Shown piece after piece: positions 22,855 to 33,781 of a DNA stretch of 58,000 nt. A program made the position numbers and the translations under genes. The notes under the pieces were generated by a model that saw only the letters and a program-made list of their open reading frames with translations, did not search any database and was not told where the DNA came from. The DNA is from Cryptomeria japonica. Lineage: Eukaryota > Streptophyta > Pinopsida > Cupressales > Cupressaceae. Numbering within the stretch: position 1 is the stretch's first letter; each line of letters starts with the position of its first letter. Location of the stretch: positions 650,912,468 to 650,970,467 of the forward strand of contig NC_081409.1 of assembly GCF_030272615.1 (NCBI RefSeq), written 5' to 3'.

Positions 22855-22869
22855 ATCTCCCCCTTTGGC
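22855..22869 (-). other. Polypurine tract of element A
   Basis: On the minus strand GCCAAAGGGGGAGAT precedes the 3' LTR. Confidence 0.88.
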
Positions 22870-23220
22870 ATTGATGGAAAAACCACACGAAAAATGGTGT
22901 TGACACTGAATCTATGCATCCTACTGACCTATACATGAATCTTCTATATGCATCTGATGCTCCCCCTGAGTATTATATACATTTTTCACTTTATTCCTCT
23001 CCCTTTGACATCAATGACAAAGTGGGGATGCCCACAAAGAATTATGTATAGTTATAAACATAAGTCAGTTCTATACAAGTTTTAAAATGTCTGCATACAT
23101 AGACTTCAAAAATGAAAAGAAGGTATCCCAACCTTGCTTAAGGGAGTTAAGAATGGAGATGAATCCATTCAAGAGACTGGCATAATATTCTATTTCTTCT
23201 AATGTATTGGGATCCTCCTT
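22870..23220 (-). other. Spacer between 3' ORF and polypurine tract of element A
   Basis: No coding frame recognised. A second CAAAGGGAGAGG purine stretch (minus strand) lies at about 23000-23012. Confidence 0.4.
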
Positions 23221-26200
23221 CTACATGTTAGAAATACACTCAATCTTATGAAACAATAAATTATCCAACCGGGGACCAATGAAATTGCGTAGCTCATTTG
23301 ATCTCTTTATTATATTGTCCCTTTCCTTCTCTAATTTCAAAATTTGACCCATAACTACCAAAATTGGATCGTCCAAAGAACTTGTTAAATTAACTGTAGG
23401 GTTGTAAGAGTTGGAAATCTGAGTTAAATTATTCCTACAATCTGATAGTTTCTTGTCTATAGGGGTTGTGAGCTTACCAAAATCTAGACAAGTCTTGTAA
23501 ACTTTACCTCCCTCTGTTAATGCCGCATCAATGGATTGCAAGCAGCTTTGGAGGTTCCCCTTGTTAAACTCAATCATTTGCAAAAATGTCTGCTTCTGGG
23601 CCTCAGTAAATTTATCTTTAGCTTCTATCAATTGAATTTTCAGTAAAGAATCATAATGCTTCAGAATAAAATTAATAATCTCCTCTAATTTACCAGATGA
23701 GCTTGCACTCTCTTGTACTTGGAATTCTGGTACCAACCGGTTCAAAACTTTAAAATTGTGCTTGATTAATTCCCTATCTTTTGACTCTTTCTGAGGGAAC
23801 TATTGGGTTGCCTATGCTTGAAGTGTTGTTGCCACCCAATTTTTCTCATTCGATGACATCTTATGGTAGGGTTTGTCAAAACTGATAGAAAATTGTGGCA
23901 AGTTTCCTTTGGCTATGGACAAAGTGTCAATTGCCAAGCTGGAAGAGAGATCTGTCACAACTTCCTTACCCTTGTTTGTTGGATAGGTATCCTTAGAATC
24001 CTTTAACTCCTATGCACCAGTGGCATTGCCACTTAGTGCCCTATCCATATCATGAACATCCTCTGTAACTTTATTATCTATACCATTATCTACATTTGCC
24101 TATGTACTCTTATTTTCAATATTATTCTCTGTATTCAGTACATTGTCGGTCTGTGTATCTACTGTTGCAAAATTTCACTCACTAGCCGATGCAGTGGTAG
24201 CTGGTGGAGTACTAGTAGGTTGTTCAATATTTACACTTTGTTGTTTTGTATCTGTCGGTTTCTTATCTTTTGGCAACTGAATATTTTGAGATTGTACAAA
24301 ACTAGGACTCAATTCATAACCCAAACTCAAAAGAATCCTTACCCAAATATCTATAGTTTCATTCCAGATCTCCTCAAACCTTTCCAACATTAGGTTATTT
24401 AATTTGTTCTTAGGATTAAATTCGGATGAGTCGGTTTTATTTATTAGATCTTCCATCTCTGGAGGGGTTATTGTTGGACAAAGATTAACCAATTTTTTCT
24501 CTTTTATTTGTCGGTCTAGAGTTTGAGCATGCAGTTTTCTAGCCTCTAACTTATCATATAACTCCTTAGACAAAATTTTCTCAAGTTAAATCAATGCTCT
24601 ACTATAAGAATCAAGATATAAAAGAATTACTTCCTCAATTTTCTTTTTGTCCTTCTCATCAAATCCATCAAAGAATGAAGAAATGTTATCTAAGTTACCA
24701 TCATTATCAATTTGATCAATTAGATCCTGAGCATCCAATTTCTTCTTACCGGTTCTTCTCTTGGCTTCTGGTTTGGGCTGCTCATCATATTTAGGTTTAC
24801 ACTTATGTACAATTGTGATTTTAGGTTTCCGGGAAGTCTCCTTAATAGGTTCTTTCTTTTGCTCCTCCTCCTCCTCCCTCACTACTCTAGCAAAACCTCC
24901 TTTCTTCTTTAGAACTTCCTTTATATCCTCATCGTATTCCGTCTCCTCAGAAGAAACAATCATGTATTGTTGGGTAGCCATTTTCTTTCTCTTGGCTGAC
25001 TCAAATGGTTTAGGAATGGTAGGCTCAATGGATGATGCTTTTGTTTGCTAGGAAGACTCAGTTTGTACCGGGACCACATTGGGAGTGGCCTGAGTTGCCT
25101 TATGGGCTTATGTTTCCTCTTTCCTATTTTTCTTCATATCTTCTTTCCTTCGGGCTTCAAGGATTTTGAATTTTTATTCAACTTCTACCCTATCATGCCC
25201 TTCACTTATAAGTGTTTCGGCTACAACCTTAGTCATCTTCTTCCTATTAGTCGGTGCAACCTATTCTTGGTGAATCTTTAGCCATTTTTCTTGGGCTGGG
25301 CCAAATTTCTCCTCTTTTTCATCTACTAGTACTTGCAATAAGTGTTGTGCATAGGCATCCAAACCCATAGGCATGATCCATATAATTCTAGGTTGTACAG
25401 CTTTCGTCATGCATTCATCCTTATTAACCATAAAATATATTGTATCCTTATATTTTTCTACTATAGACATTGGAATTCTAGATTTGTTTTTCATCTCTTC
25501 TTGGAAGGTTTTGAAAAATTCCCATAAATTAGCCTTACTTAACTTATCTCCTTGCCTATCCAAAATTTGAGCTATTTGAGTAGCTACCAGATGGTCAAAA
25601 TCCCATTGAATCTTCCCATAACTGGGAACAATGCCCAAAAAGTAAAATTCCAGACAAATAACAAAAGAGCCATACCAAAAAGTATTTTTCTTATCTTGCT
25701 TGATTTTTTGGAGGTTTGTCATAAGCTCTTTCAACATCACACTACAGAGATCGTAGTGTGCATCCTCTTTTATAATTTGATGAGCAATTAAAATATTGTT
25801 ACCAAAGATAGAGTTTAGCTGGTTAGACTGATAAACCTTGTAACCAATTATCATTGTGACAAACTTGACATCAATTTCTCTTACATCATCAACCCTCACT
25901 GAACGTCCATCAAAAGTAGCACCGGTAAGTTTGCAAAGTTCTACGTTAGAGAGCTTACACCTAGGGTTAGGTATACCTCCAATTTTGTGTAGACAAGTGA
26001 CATTCTTGATCACTTCCTCTGTGATTTTGTATGGTTGGTCCAACCAGATAAATTCTCCATGAATGCGGCTCAGAATGTATAGGACCCATTCCACCTCATC
26101 GAAAGTGGGAAAATCCATGAATTGAGTGAAACCCTTCCTCTGCAAGTGGGCAAATTCTGATTTCAGCTAGTTGTCGGTGATCAGTTTTTCAGTAAAGAAG

Positions 26201-26408
26201 CAGGACAATTCATATCCTCTAATCTCCTCGATATCACAATGAATGTATGTCCTAATATCTTTTGTGTGAAGAACTCTATGGAAAACATCGAGAACACTCC
26301 CAATGGTTCATCTAGAAGGGATTTGAAGGATGCTTCTTGAAAACAGGATGGGGGTGATTCTTGATTTCCACCACCAAAGGAGTATCAATGTTGGATGATG
26401 AAGCCATG
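23221..26408 (-). pseudogene. Conserved protein of element A, function unknown (globular N part, Lys/Glu-rich linker, helical tail)
   Basis: It starts at the ATG at 26408 (MASSSNIDTPLVV) with an early frameshift. From 26145 down to 23221 all open segments (26145-25261, 24981-24586, 24573-24175, 23745-23221) lie in one frame, so it was one protein of about 1000 residues. The N-terminal 380 or so residues are globular: EVEWVLYILSRIHGEFIWL, FDGRSVRVDDVREIDVKFV, IIGYKVYQSN, WYGSFVICLEFYFLG. A Lys/Glu/Pro-rich linker follows (26140-24600, e.g. REEEEEQKKE), then helical segments ending KRSNELRNFIGPRLDNLLF. Element B encodes a homologue. At 25261 the codon is TAG where Gln is likely. I recognise no catalytic motif. 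It occupies the place of pol. Confidence 0.75.
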
Positions 26409-26884
26409 ATAATCGGATACTGAAACTAGGGTTTCTACAAATGAAAAATGCCTTAAGATACTACTGGGAGGTGAGATTTCTTTTGAAAGAAAGTGATTGC
26501 ACAAATCGCCTTGGACTTTTAATCACTTTGGAAATCGCTTGTCTGAATGCTCGATCATTGTGTGAAGAAAATAAATTTTTGTTTCCCTTTTTATCATCAA
26601 TAACCCTAATTTTTTACTGTCATAAATGTTGCGAGTTGGGCTAACTGGTTCACATAGTCTACGAGTAGGTTCCGGTAAACATCTGAAAATTTTTGAGTAC
26701 CCATCTGCAATCAGAAGTCTTTGACTACAGATCTAATCTGGGGTATTTGCATGATCTTCAATGATTTGCCTACCCCTAAGGCAGAGTGCCTTAGTTATTG
26801 GTTGTGTCTGCTACCAGTACAAGACCTGATGACTCTACCAGGTGTTCTGGCTATGGTGTATATGATCTCCTTACCCATCTTTTC

Positions 26885-27230
26885 TCATGTTATTTTTTGA
26901 TTTCTTCCACTTTTGCCTTTCCCTTCTCATCTACATTTCCATTAGTTACCGGTGGGTTATTACTTCTGTAGTTTTTAGCAATATGTCCAATCTTGTTGCA
27001 TGTGTAACAGACAATAATGTTCTTTTGAATTGCTTTGTTAAACCCTTGATTTCCTTGATTTCCTTTTGATCTGCATTGGTTATCCATGTGTCCAAATCTA
27101 CTACCTGCATGACATATTACATTTCCAAGACTAGTGAATGATGCATTGTTCTGATTATTCCTATTTTTGCATTGACTAGCTGTATGGCCATATTTATTGA
27201 AATAAAGCATGTACCATTGAATTTGTAAGC
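26885..27230 (-). pseudogene. CCHC zinc-knuckle array of element A
   Basis: Three knuckle units on the minus strand: a first one damaged at its first Cys (FNKYGHTASQC), a second with CHAGSRFGHMDNQC (second Cys lost), and a third CYTCNKIGHIAKNY (last Cys lost, Tyr). They are separated by Asn/Gly/Gln-rich linkers and followed by an acidic-basic tail (DEKGKAKVEEIKK). Such knuckles bind element RNA in nucleocapsids. They come directly after the coiled coil. The spacing of units suggests an ancestral array of at least three intact fingers. A stop at 26890 ends the frame. Confidence 0.8.
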
Positions 27231-27260
27231 ATTAGGTTATCTTGCTAGTGATTTTTGGTT

Positions 27261-27960
27261 CTAGTTGTTGTCATGATTATGCTTTTGTCTGGATGATTGA
27301 TCTTGTTGTGCAGTACCAGAGCTTTCTCCTTTTTCATAACCAAGACCTCTATTGTCATTACCATTCCTCTGACTCTTCAGTAGTTCTTCAAGTTTAGCAA
27401 AGTTGGCTTGAAATTTTTCCTTGTACTCATTTGCAATGACCAAGTCATCTCTCATGATTATAATCTCTCTCTCAAGTTCCTGTTCATTGTTCCAAGACCA
27501 AACCAATTCAAGTTTTAGCAAATCATTCTCATGTGTCAGTCTGTTGCATTCATCAAATCTATCCTTCATTGCTTGATCTAGGTTTTCTTCATTTTTCTTT
27601 CTGACGTCAATCTCCTTGCGCATTCTCATGGTTATGGTTTGCATCTCATTCTTCAAAATAGTGTTCTCCTGAGTGAGTTTGTGACATTGATTCTTCATAG
27701 CATCTTCCTCTATCATTGTTTTGATTTTGCAATTGATCACAAAGTTCTATCCTCTTAGCTTTCACAACTAAAAGATTTCCTTGCAATGAAATGATGTGTT
27801 CTCTAGCTTGCTTTAGTTCATTCTTCAATTTACTATTTTCCATTTGCTCATTATCAAGATCCTCAAGATCCTCAAGTGTTCTGAAGTTGCTACTGTAGAC
27901 CGGTTTCCATTGATTCCAAATTCCAGATCTTCCTCAAGTGGTTAGACTTCTTCTGAGGAA
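27261..27960 (-). pseudogene. Coiled-coil (gag-like) region of element A
   Basis: It begins within 20 bases of the primer site. It reads EQMENSKLKNELKQAREHI, then after a frame change ENTILKNEMQTITMRMRKEI and ELEREIIIMRDDLVIANEYK, then KLEELLKSQRN and a Gly/Ser/Gln-rich tail. The heptad-like pattern predicts a long coiled coil. It resembles the region between capsid and CCHC of some plant copia gag proteins, but no UBN2 capsid is seen, so the gag appears reduced to coil plus knuckles. Stops and a frameshift near 27740 show decay. Confidence 0.7.
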
Positions 27961-27965
27961 CCAAA

Positions 27966-27976
27966 CTCTGATACCA
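27966..27976 (-). other. Primer binding site (tRNA-iMet) of element A
   Basis: Minus strand TGGTATCAGAG, two bases inside the 5' LTR boundary. Confidence 0.88.
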
Positions 27977-27978
27977 AT

Positions 27979-28410
27979 TTTTATAATCCAAGAACACTGA
28001 GAGGGGGTGAGGGGGGGGGTGACTCAGTGTTCTACCAGTAATGTTAGATTTGAACTTATTTCTTATTAATCGGTTAACAGTAAATAAAATTAAAGTGCAT
28101 ACACCAAATAACACATAAAGAGGCAACACCATAACACCAATATTTATACATGGAAATCCCTGTAAAGGGAAAAATGGTGGGGATAATACCCACAATATCT
28201 ATATACTTCATCAAGGTATACAAATATTACATAAAGGGGATTGCACATGCAATTGGGCCAACTTCCTAGAGCTCGCTGCTCAACACAAAAGGAGAAGTCT
28301 CACTAACCTACAAAGCATTACAAAGTAATTACAAGAAGAATGAACTTATAAGATGCATCTGACCATGCTGGATAAAATTTGGTTCATGCTCTGATAACAT
28401 TCATTGTGTA
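27979..28410 (-). repeat. 5' LTR of element A, inner part
   Basis: Matches 21854-22275 of the 3' LTR. The LTR end is slightly degraded (TG to TT). A perfect ten-base stem GAACACTGAG (27992-28001) with CTCAGTGTTC (28023-28032). Homology stops at 28410 where the foreign insert starts. Confidence 0.88.
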
Positions 28411-31400
28411 ATAATTCTGTGGAAGTTGTCCTATGCCACAACAAACACAGGCTCTTCCTACCTCCCCAATCGATCGATCCATCAACCCAACTATTTTAAA
28501 GGAGGGGGTGGGGGGGATTATAGTTATATATCTCAACCAAAACTTTCATTCTGGAATGAACACTAGACTCTGGCTTCCAGCTCCTAATGTCTCAACCTTC
28601 CCACTGGTGTCCCAAGAGATATTTAGTCACCCGTTTTGGGAAAGCTAATCGACTAGTCCCTAGGGAGGGTTAAGAGGGAATCATGGATCGCTACCTGCCG
28701 ATGAACTCTTCTGGCAAAACGGGATAGGGGAAGGATGAGTTTTCTCACCCCTACGGGGCAATTGAAGCAATCGGTTCTCAATCTCAAGAATGGAATAAAG
28801 GGCTTTCTAAAGCGACTCTTTCTTGTGCATTTAATGGATGCAATTGACCCGACGATTATGGAGAGGGTGGAATGGAAGATTGGGTATCTCTAATTATTTC
28901 AGATACTGCCACTCAATAATGCGTTTGGGGTGGATCTTCACCCTCCCACCCACCCCAATGATCTCCTAGTCCTTTTACCGCTCACCCATCCTTTCCACCT
29001 ACCAACTCAATATTGATATTGAGAGAGGGCTTCACCAGTTCACCACTTGATTGATAGTTCTTTCAACTCGGCATATCTAGTAGTTTACTCGCTTGCCACC
29101 CACCCGATTGAAGGTTCTTAATGGCATCAATCAATTGATTCGGTAATTGAACTATAATTCCTTATACTAGCAAGCTGATGAATTGCCAACCCTAGTAATG
29201 GCATTAGCTTGCTAGCCCTCCTCCAATTAATTCTAGTTGGGGCATAGTTGTAAATTAATGATGCCTACTAGCCCTTTAGAATAGTAGGGCCGATGATGTT
29301 GCTAGAATACGCTAGAATAAGGCTCTGGATAAAGCGCTACCTATTCAATTAGGGACCTGTTCATTAGCGGAGTAGTCTATAGTGTGGCAATTCCTCAAAG
29401 GTCAATGGGGAATGAATCCCTATCTATATATCGAACGAAATGATAAACCTATTGAAGGGATGATAGCATACGCTATCGGGAGAGCACCAATCAAACTGTA
29501 TCCAACATAGCTCACACCAGTCAAGATCCATCACCATATGTAACCGACTATATAGGCTGGCCGAGGGATCCCTATCTATTATATCAGCTAGATGAGCTAA
29601 GCTATATAGATCAGGGTAGGCCGTCTTCTGGGAGAGAACCTATTCATCCGGAGGGGAGACCCGATAACTATAACAAGGTGAACTCGACTTCTAAATTGAA
29701 GACTGAGTTGGGAACCTCATATAATGACACTCACCCAACGAGGACCTTTAACTCTTAGCCGACCCCCTGCCAGTTCGAGTTTGACGAAATTGATTGTTTC
29801 AATTCTTGGCCCGCTATATCCAGGTTGGGCAGGAATAGTGTCATTCCTGGGTGGGAGGAGATAATGGCGTAACATATCGAAATAGAATGGGTATCGATAG
29901 GATCTTATGTTGGTGGAACTACGTGAGGGAAAGCTTCCTTTGTCTCTATCTATGATGCTTGCTCTTTAAAATTAAGATTCTATACGTAACATGCCTGGTC
30001 CATTTTGATTCCCACCCACCCCAACTTTATTCCTATTTCATTACCCTCGCCTGGAGATGGTTTCCCTACAATAACTTTGGGGGGGGGGGTGTTGGGTGGG
30101 CATGTTATGTATGGAATCAACATGCAGTTCGGGCTCCCTACCTAGGTAGCATTTCCCATCTATTCGCTCGCTTGACCTAACCTATTCACTCACCTTCATT
30201 TAATTAAGATTAGGAGTTTTCCTCAAAGTCGCTACGTGCTAAAACATGATGGAACTCAACTTCTTACCCAGCCGAATTGGGCCTAAAGAATCCAGTTCAA
30301 TAGATAGAACCCCAATCCCAGCAAGTGGTTTTCCTCCCTCCACCACCGATTTAACTAGCTTTCTTATTCAAAAATCATCCGAACTCTATCTTAACTCAGT
30401 CATGACACCAGTGTGGTACAAAGTTGCAAGCCGTTGATTCAAAATCCAGTGCCAAGGTCGAGTGCTCTCAAATCGAGCATTATACTCTGCTTGAGCACGG
30501 GTTATTTTCGCCTTCAAGAAGTCTCAGTTGCAGATTAGAGCATCTCACATCTTAGAATTTTTGGTTAAGTTGAAGTTGAGTCCTTTCATCGACTTTATAG
30601 AGTCTTGTAGATCTTCCAGAGTTCCATTTTTTATAATATTGTTCACGTGTCAATTCAAATATTGCCTTTGAATTCTTGATGCGGAGGTCCATCCGCTCTC
30701 GATAGAGTAAAGAATCCCCCTCCCTAGCCATTCCCTCTCTACGAAGAAGTGGTCCTAATGGCACCGCAAGATATTATGTTGGTCCTATGGGATCGGGAGC
30801 TCCGGGTGGGCAACAACGGGCAACGACTCCCCTTCTACTGCCAACGGAAAATGGTTCAGATCTTGGAGAGTTGGCATCTAAAATAAAATAGCCTCTCATC
30901 TACTTCCTTCCGACCTTCCTACTGATTGAACCTTCCTTCTAGAGCTAGATTCATTAGTTATCCTCCCTCCCAAAATGCCCGATAGTTGATTCTATACATA
31001 ACATGCTCATCATCACTATCATCATCATGACTAGTTCAACCCATTACTTCTCGAAGGTGCGCAAGCAATAGTGCTGCTTTGCTACCACTAATAAGCATTC
31101 CTCCATAAGTGTGTGGCCCACTCATGCAAAGTAAGGTTCACACTCTAGGTTGTGGGTATAGGTAAACTACCACCATTAATTCATTGTGTAGGCTGATAGT
31201 AATACAAATGTTAAATGTGTCAACCCAATCGTATAAGATATTCAAAGTGAATGAGGCCCCTTCCTAGTGGATAGCGTTTTTCATTGGGAATAATTCAGGT
31301 ATACTTCTTGCTTACCCTAATCTGAGTGAGGTAAGAAAGCTAAAAAGGGGCTTGAAAAACCCACTCAGCGGCTCATGGTGGCCATTTCAGCTCACTTAAA

Positions 31401-31885
31401 CTCGTAATAGGGTAAGAAGGCACTCATGGAAAAGGGCAAAGCATTAGCAGAAAACACACGGAGTTTACCGAGCTATAATAGAGGTAACTAGGAGTTTTAT
31501 CCCTAGCGGAATTACTTTCAGAGTTTACTAGCAAAATAGAAATAAATAGGCTCTTTTCTCCTCTCAGGCAAAAAATGGCCTCTATAAAAACAAATTAAGG
31601 ATATAAGTAGCTAACGGAGTTTATTTTTCTAGATAAGATATTTTAGTATCAGAATGATAACTTTCTTCATTTTTCCTATGGGCCGTCTTTCCACAACCTG
31701 AAGGACGGAAAAGGCCTAAAGACCTACTAGCTTATGTTGATCACCAACTATAGGGGCCACCTGACAAGAGGTCATCTATAGATCCAATAGGCCTTCTCAA
31801 GGGGTCGTGAGAATTGCAGGGGCAAAAACCTCATCCAATGCTCATTTGGTCCACCACTTATGGATTAATTAATCCAGTTCATGCT

Positions 31886-32002
31886 CATCTCCTTGGTCAC
31901 CAGCTCCTTTGGTGCCTTAGAGGCATATCCTCGATCACCGGCTCATGAGAGTGGTGTCGTAGAGGCATCTCCTTGGTCACCGGTTCATGAGAGTGTTGTC
32001 AG
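31886..32002 (+). repeat. Tandem repeat inside the mitochondrial insert
   Basis: About 42-bp units: TAGAGGCAT(A)TCCT(C)GATCACCGGCTCATGAGAGTG.TGTC occurs twice (31918-32000), preceded by a shorter related unit CATCTCCTTGGTCACCAGCTC at about 31889. Confidence 0.65.
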
Positions 32003-32400
32003 AGGACAAATATGATGTGTGCGATGTCCACCTTATGGCTTTATTTGGATATTGACCCAATAATCGCAAGTATTTTACTTAATATAGGCTTTAAAGCTCA
32101 ATTATGAATATAGAGTTAGTTAGAGGGGGCTGGAGAAGCCTGATATTGATGTGGCATCTTAAAACCAACTGAAGGAAACTCAGGTGGAGGTGATGCCCCC
32201 TTCCCAAATAAAGGAACCTCAGGGTGAAGTGATATCTCCTATTCAACAATAGAAAGGAAAAGTCTAGGGGGTTTCTACCTCTGTGGTGAAGAAGCGCTCC
32301 CCCAGATGGAGGAACAAAAAAGAATGAGGGATATAATTAGGTTTCCATATAGAGAAAGGCCCCCCCCAAAGGGGTCATAATCCAGCGGAGGGTTGTCAAT

Positions 32401-32589
32401 ATGGAAAGTGCTTCAAGTTCCTTAATTCATTCCGTGGTGCAAAATCCATCATTGGCTAAACAATTATCTGGTCATGTCATTTCGAAGTTTTCTTTAACCG
32501 AAGCTATTGTTTTATTGTCTGCCTCAATGATGGCATTTCTGATCTTCTTCTTATTCAACAATATGCTATTGATTCCAAGAGGACTATAA
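32401..32589 (+). pseudogene. atp9: Mitochondrial ATP synthase subunit c fragment
   Basis: The frame [17 protein letters not shown], then [16 protein letters not shown], then [10 protein letters not shown] matches the second half of plant mitochondrial ATP9, the membrane c-ring subunit of F-type ATP synthase. The polar-loop segment NPSLAKQL is kept, but the conserved loop Arg is Gln here. The proton-carrying Glu in LTEA is retained. The first about 27 residues (first membrane helix) are absent; the ATG at 32401 is internal. One residue appears inserted before MMAFLI, and a short extension [10 protein letters not shown] follows the usual C terminus. The substitutions and missing first helix indicate a dead copy, either already truncated in the mitochondrion or decayed in the nucleus. 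Confidence 0.85.
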
Positions 32590-32635
32590 TGAGGAGGACG
32601 ACAAACCAAATTGACTTACTCAATCTTCCAATTTT

Positions 32636-33198
32636 TTGATACTCTGTCCTGCCCTGTTTTACTACCGATTAGGCTATGCATGTGAAACTACACACAAAAT
32701 CTTGCATTCGCTGACCAAAATGCATACCGATAATCTCTAAATAATTCACAACCAAAATTCACATCCTCTAACACCTCTAGATCCATCGCTGAAAGGATCT
32801 CCTTAAATATCCTCCTATCTTCCACCATGTCGGCTTGAAAGAAAAGTATAAACCTATCGGTTGTTGGATCATAATGAATTTCAAAAATAATCCCAATGAT
32901 CATGTCGGCCTTCACACATTACCATAAATTTCATGAAATAAATAATCAGGGCCATAAGATCTCCTAACCGGGTCTATACATTATCGGGTTCCAAATACAC
33001 ATTACCAAGATCAAGACTTAGCCGATTGTGAAGCAAAATGAATACTGGTTGAGTGTAATGAATGTCGGTTAACCCAAACAAAGCAAAGTGATAAAACAAT
33101 GAATCTAAATAGAGAATATATACACCTGAATATGAGTTGCCATCAATGACAACCCAAAATTCCATTAGCTCTTACCGAATGAGTGTCAATTGCCAACA
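32636..33198 (-). repeat. 5' LTR of element A, outer part
   Basis: Matches 22284-22854 of the 3' LTR and ends GCCAACA at 33198. Together with 27979-28410 it makes about 995 bp, the size of the 3' LTR. Confidence 0.88.
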
Positions 33199-33451
33199 CC
33201 AAAAACCTATAATATAGTAGATAACATATCCATAATGCTTCCCTAAAATCCGCAACACAAGATATTTAATGGAAATGAAACGCCAACCAAAATACTGCAT
33301 TTTGTTGGATACTCTATTCTAACTCACCGAACCTAACCAAAACTTAGTCTGACTTCTGGTATGAATAAATCATGAACTGTGGATGGGTGGATTAGCATTA
33401 GTTACCATTAATAACAACATCTAAACACTAGTGCAGTGTCTCTTGCCAATA
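33199..33451 (-). repeat. 3' LTR of element B, inner part
   Basis: Starts with the duplicated target CCAAA (33199-33203) and continues the B LTR interrupted at 21853. Matches 40801-41053. The terminal CAACA is mutated to CAATA. Confidence 0.85.
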
Positions 33452-33466
33452 ATCTCCCCATTGGGC
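33452..33466 (-). other. Polypurine tract of element B
   Basis: On the minus strand GCCCAATGGGGAGAT just before the LTR, a diverged form of the tract in A. Confidence 0.8.
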
Positions 33467-33781
33467 ATTGATGGTAACACTTAGTGAAAAATGATTGTGT
33501 TGGAATCAGTACCAATATATGTACATTACAAAACTCAAAATATCAAAATTATAAAATTATGGAACTCCCACTAAGGTGAATACAACATTTTTCACTACAT
33601 TACACTCCCCCTTTGAAATCAATGGAAAAGGTAGGGATCCAGATGCCAAAATTCAAGCCAAAATTCAATATACATAAGCATATATACACACAAACTTTAC
33701 TATCTTACAAAAACTTGAAAATGTCTGAGAAGGTGTTTTTCAATGACTTTAAATGATTGTACCATCCCTTGTTGAGAAATT

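Larger units (their letters stand above)
28411..32635. other. Probable mitochondrial DNA insert (NUMT), about 4.2 kb
   Basis: It interrupts the element A LTR. Left homology ends at GTGTA (28410) and right homology resumes at TTGATACTCTG (about 32636), with about 8 LTR bases lost and no target duplication. Base composition is visibly more GC-rich and less repetitive than the flanks, with long mixed-composition stretches and G or C runs. Near the right end it carries a clear fragment of mitochondrial atp9. Apart from that fragment I recognise no gene: open frames at 28433, 29959, 30246 and 30764 (minus) match nothing I know. An origin in a large plant mitochondrial genome with much unique spacer DNA fits. 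Confidence 0.75.
21854..33198 (-). mobile_element. Element A: RT-less LTR element (minus), inserted in B's 3' LTR
   Basis: The 3' LTR is 21854-22854 and the 5' LTR 27979-33198, the latter split by mitochondrial DNA. The target duplication is CCACA (21849-21853) against CCAAA (33199-33203), one change. The duplication sits where the uninterrupted LTR copy (40795-40815) reads GACCACAAACC. Reading on the minus strand: LTR, primer site, coiled coil, CCHC array, unknown protein with charged linker and helical tail, polypurine tract, LTR. Without the insert the element is about 7.1 kb. No protease, integrase or RT was found anywhere in it. Confidence 0.88.

Noticed and set aside
25261-26145. Assignment of the element A protein to the PMD family
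   Set aside because: The true PMD blocks seen at 55.1 kb (VPEFRVN, RWHFET.TFHLP.GEMTVTLEDV) are absent from the A and B proteins.
28411-32635. Possible tRNA or further mitochondrial genes in the insert
   Set aside because: I looked for T-arm motifs (GGTTCRANNCC) and for known mitochondrial protein blocks; apart from atp9 nothing convincing appeared. The open frames at 28433-28648, 29959-30180, 30246-30437 and 30552-30764 match no family I know.
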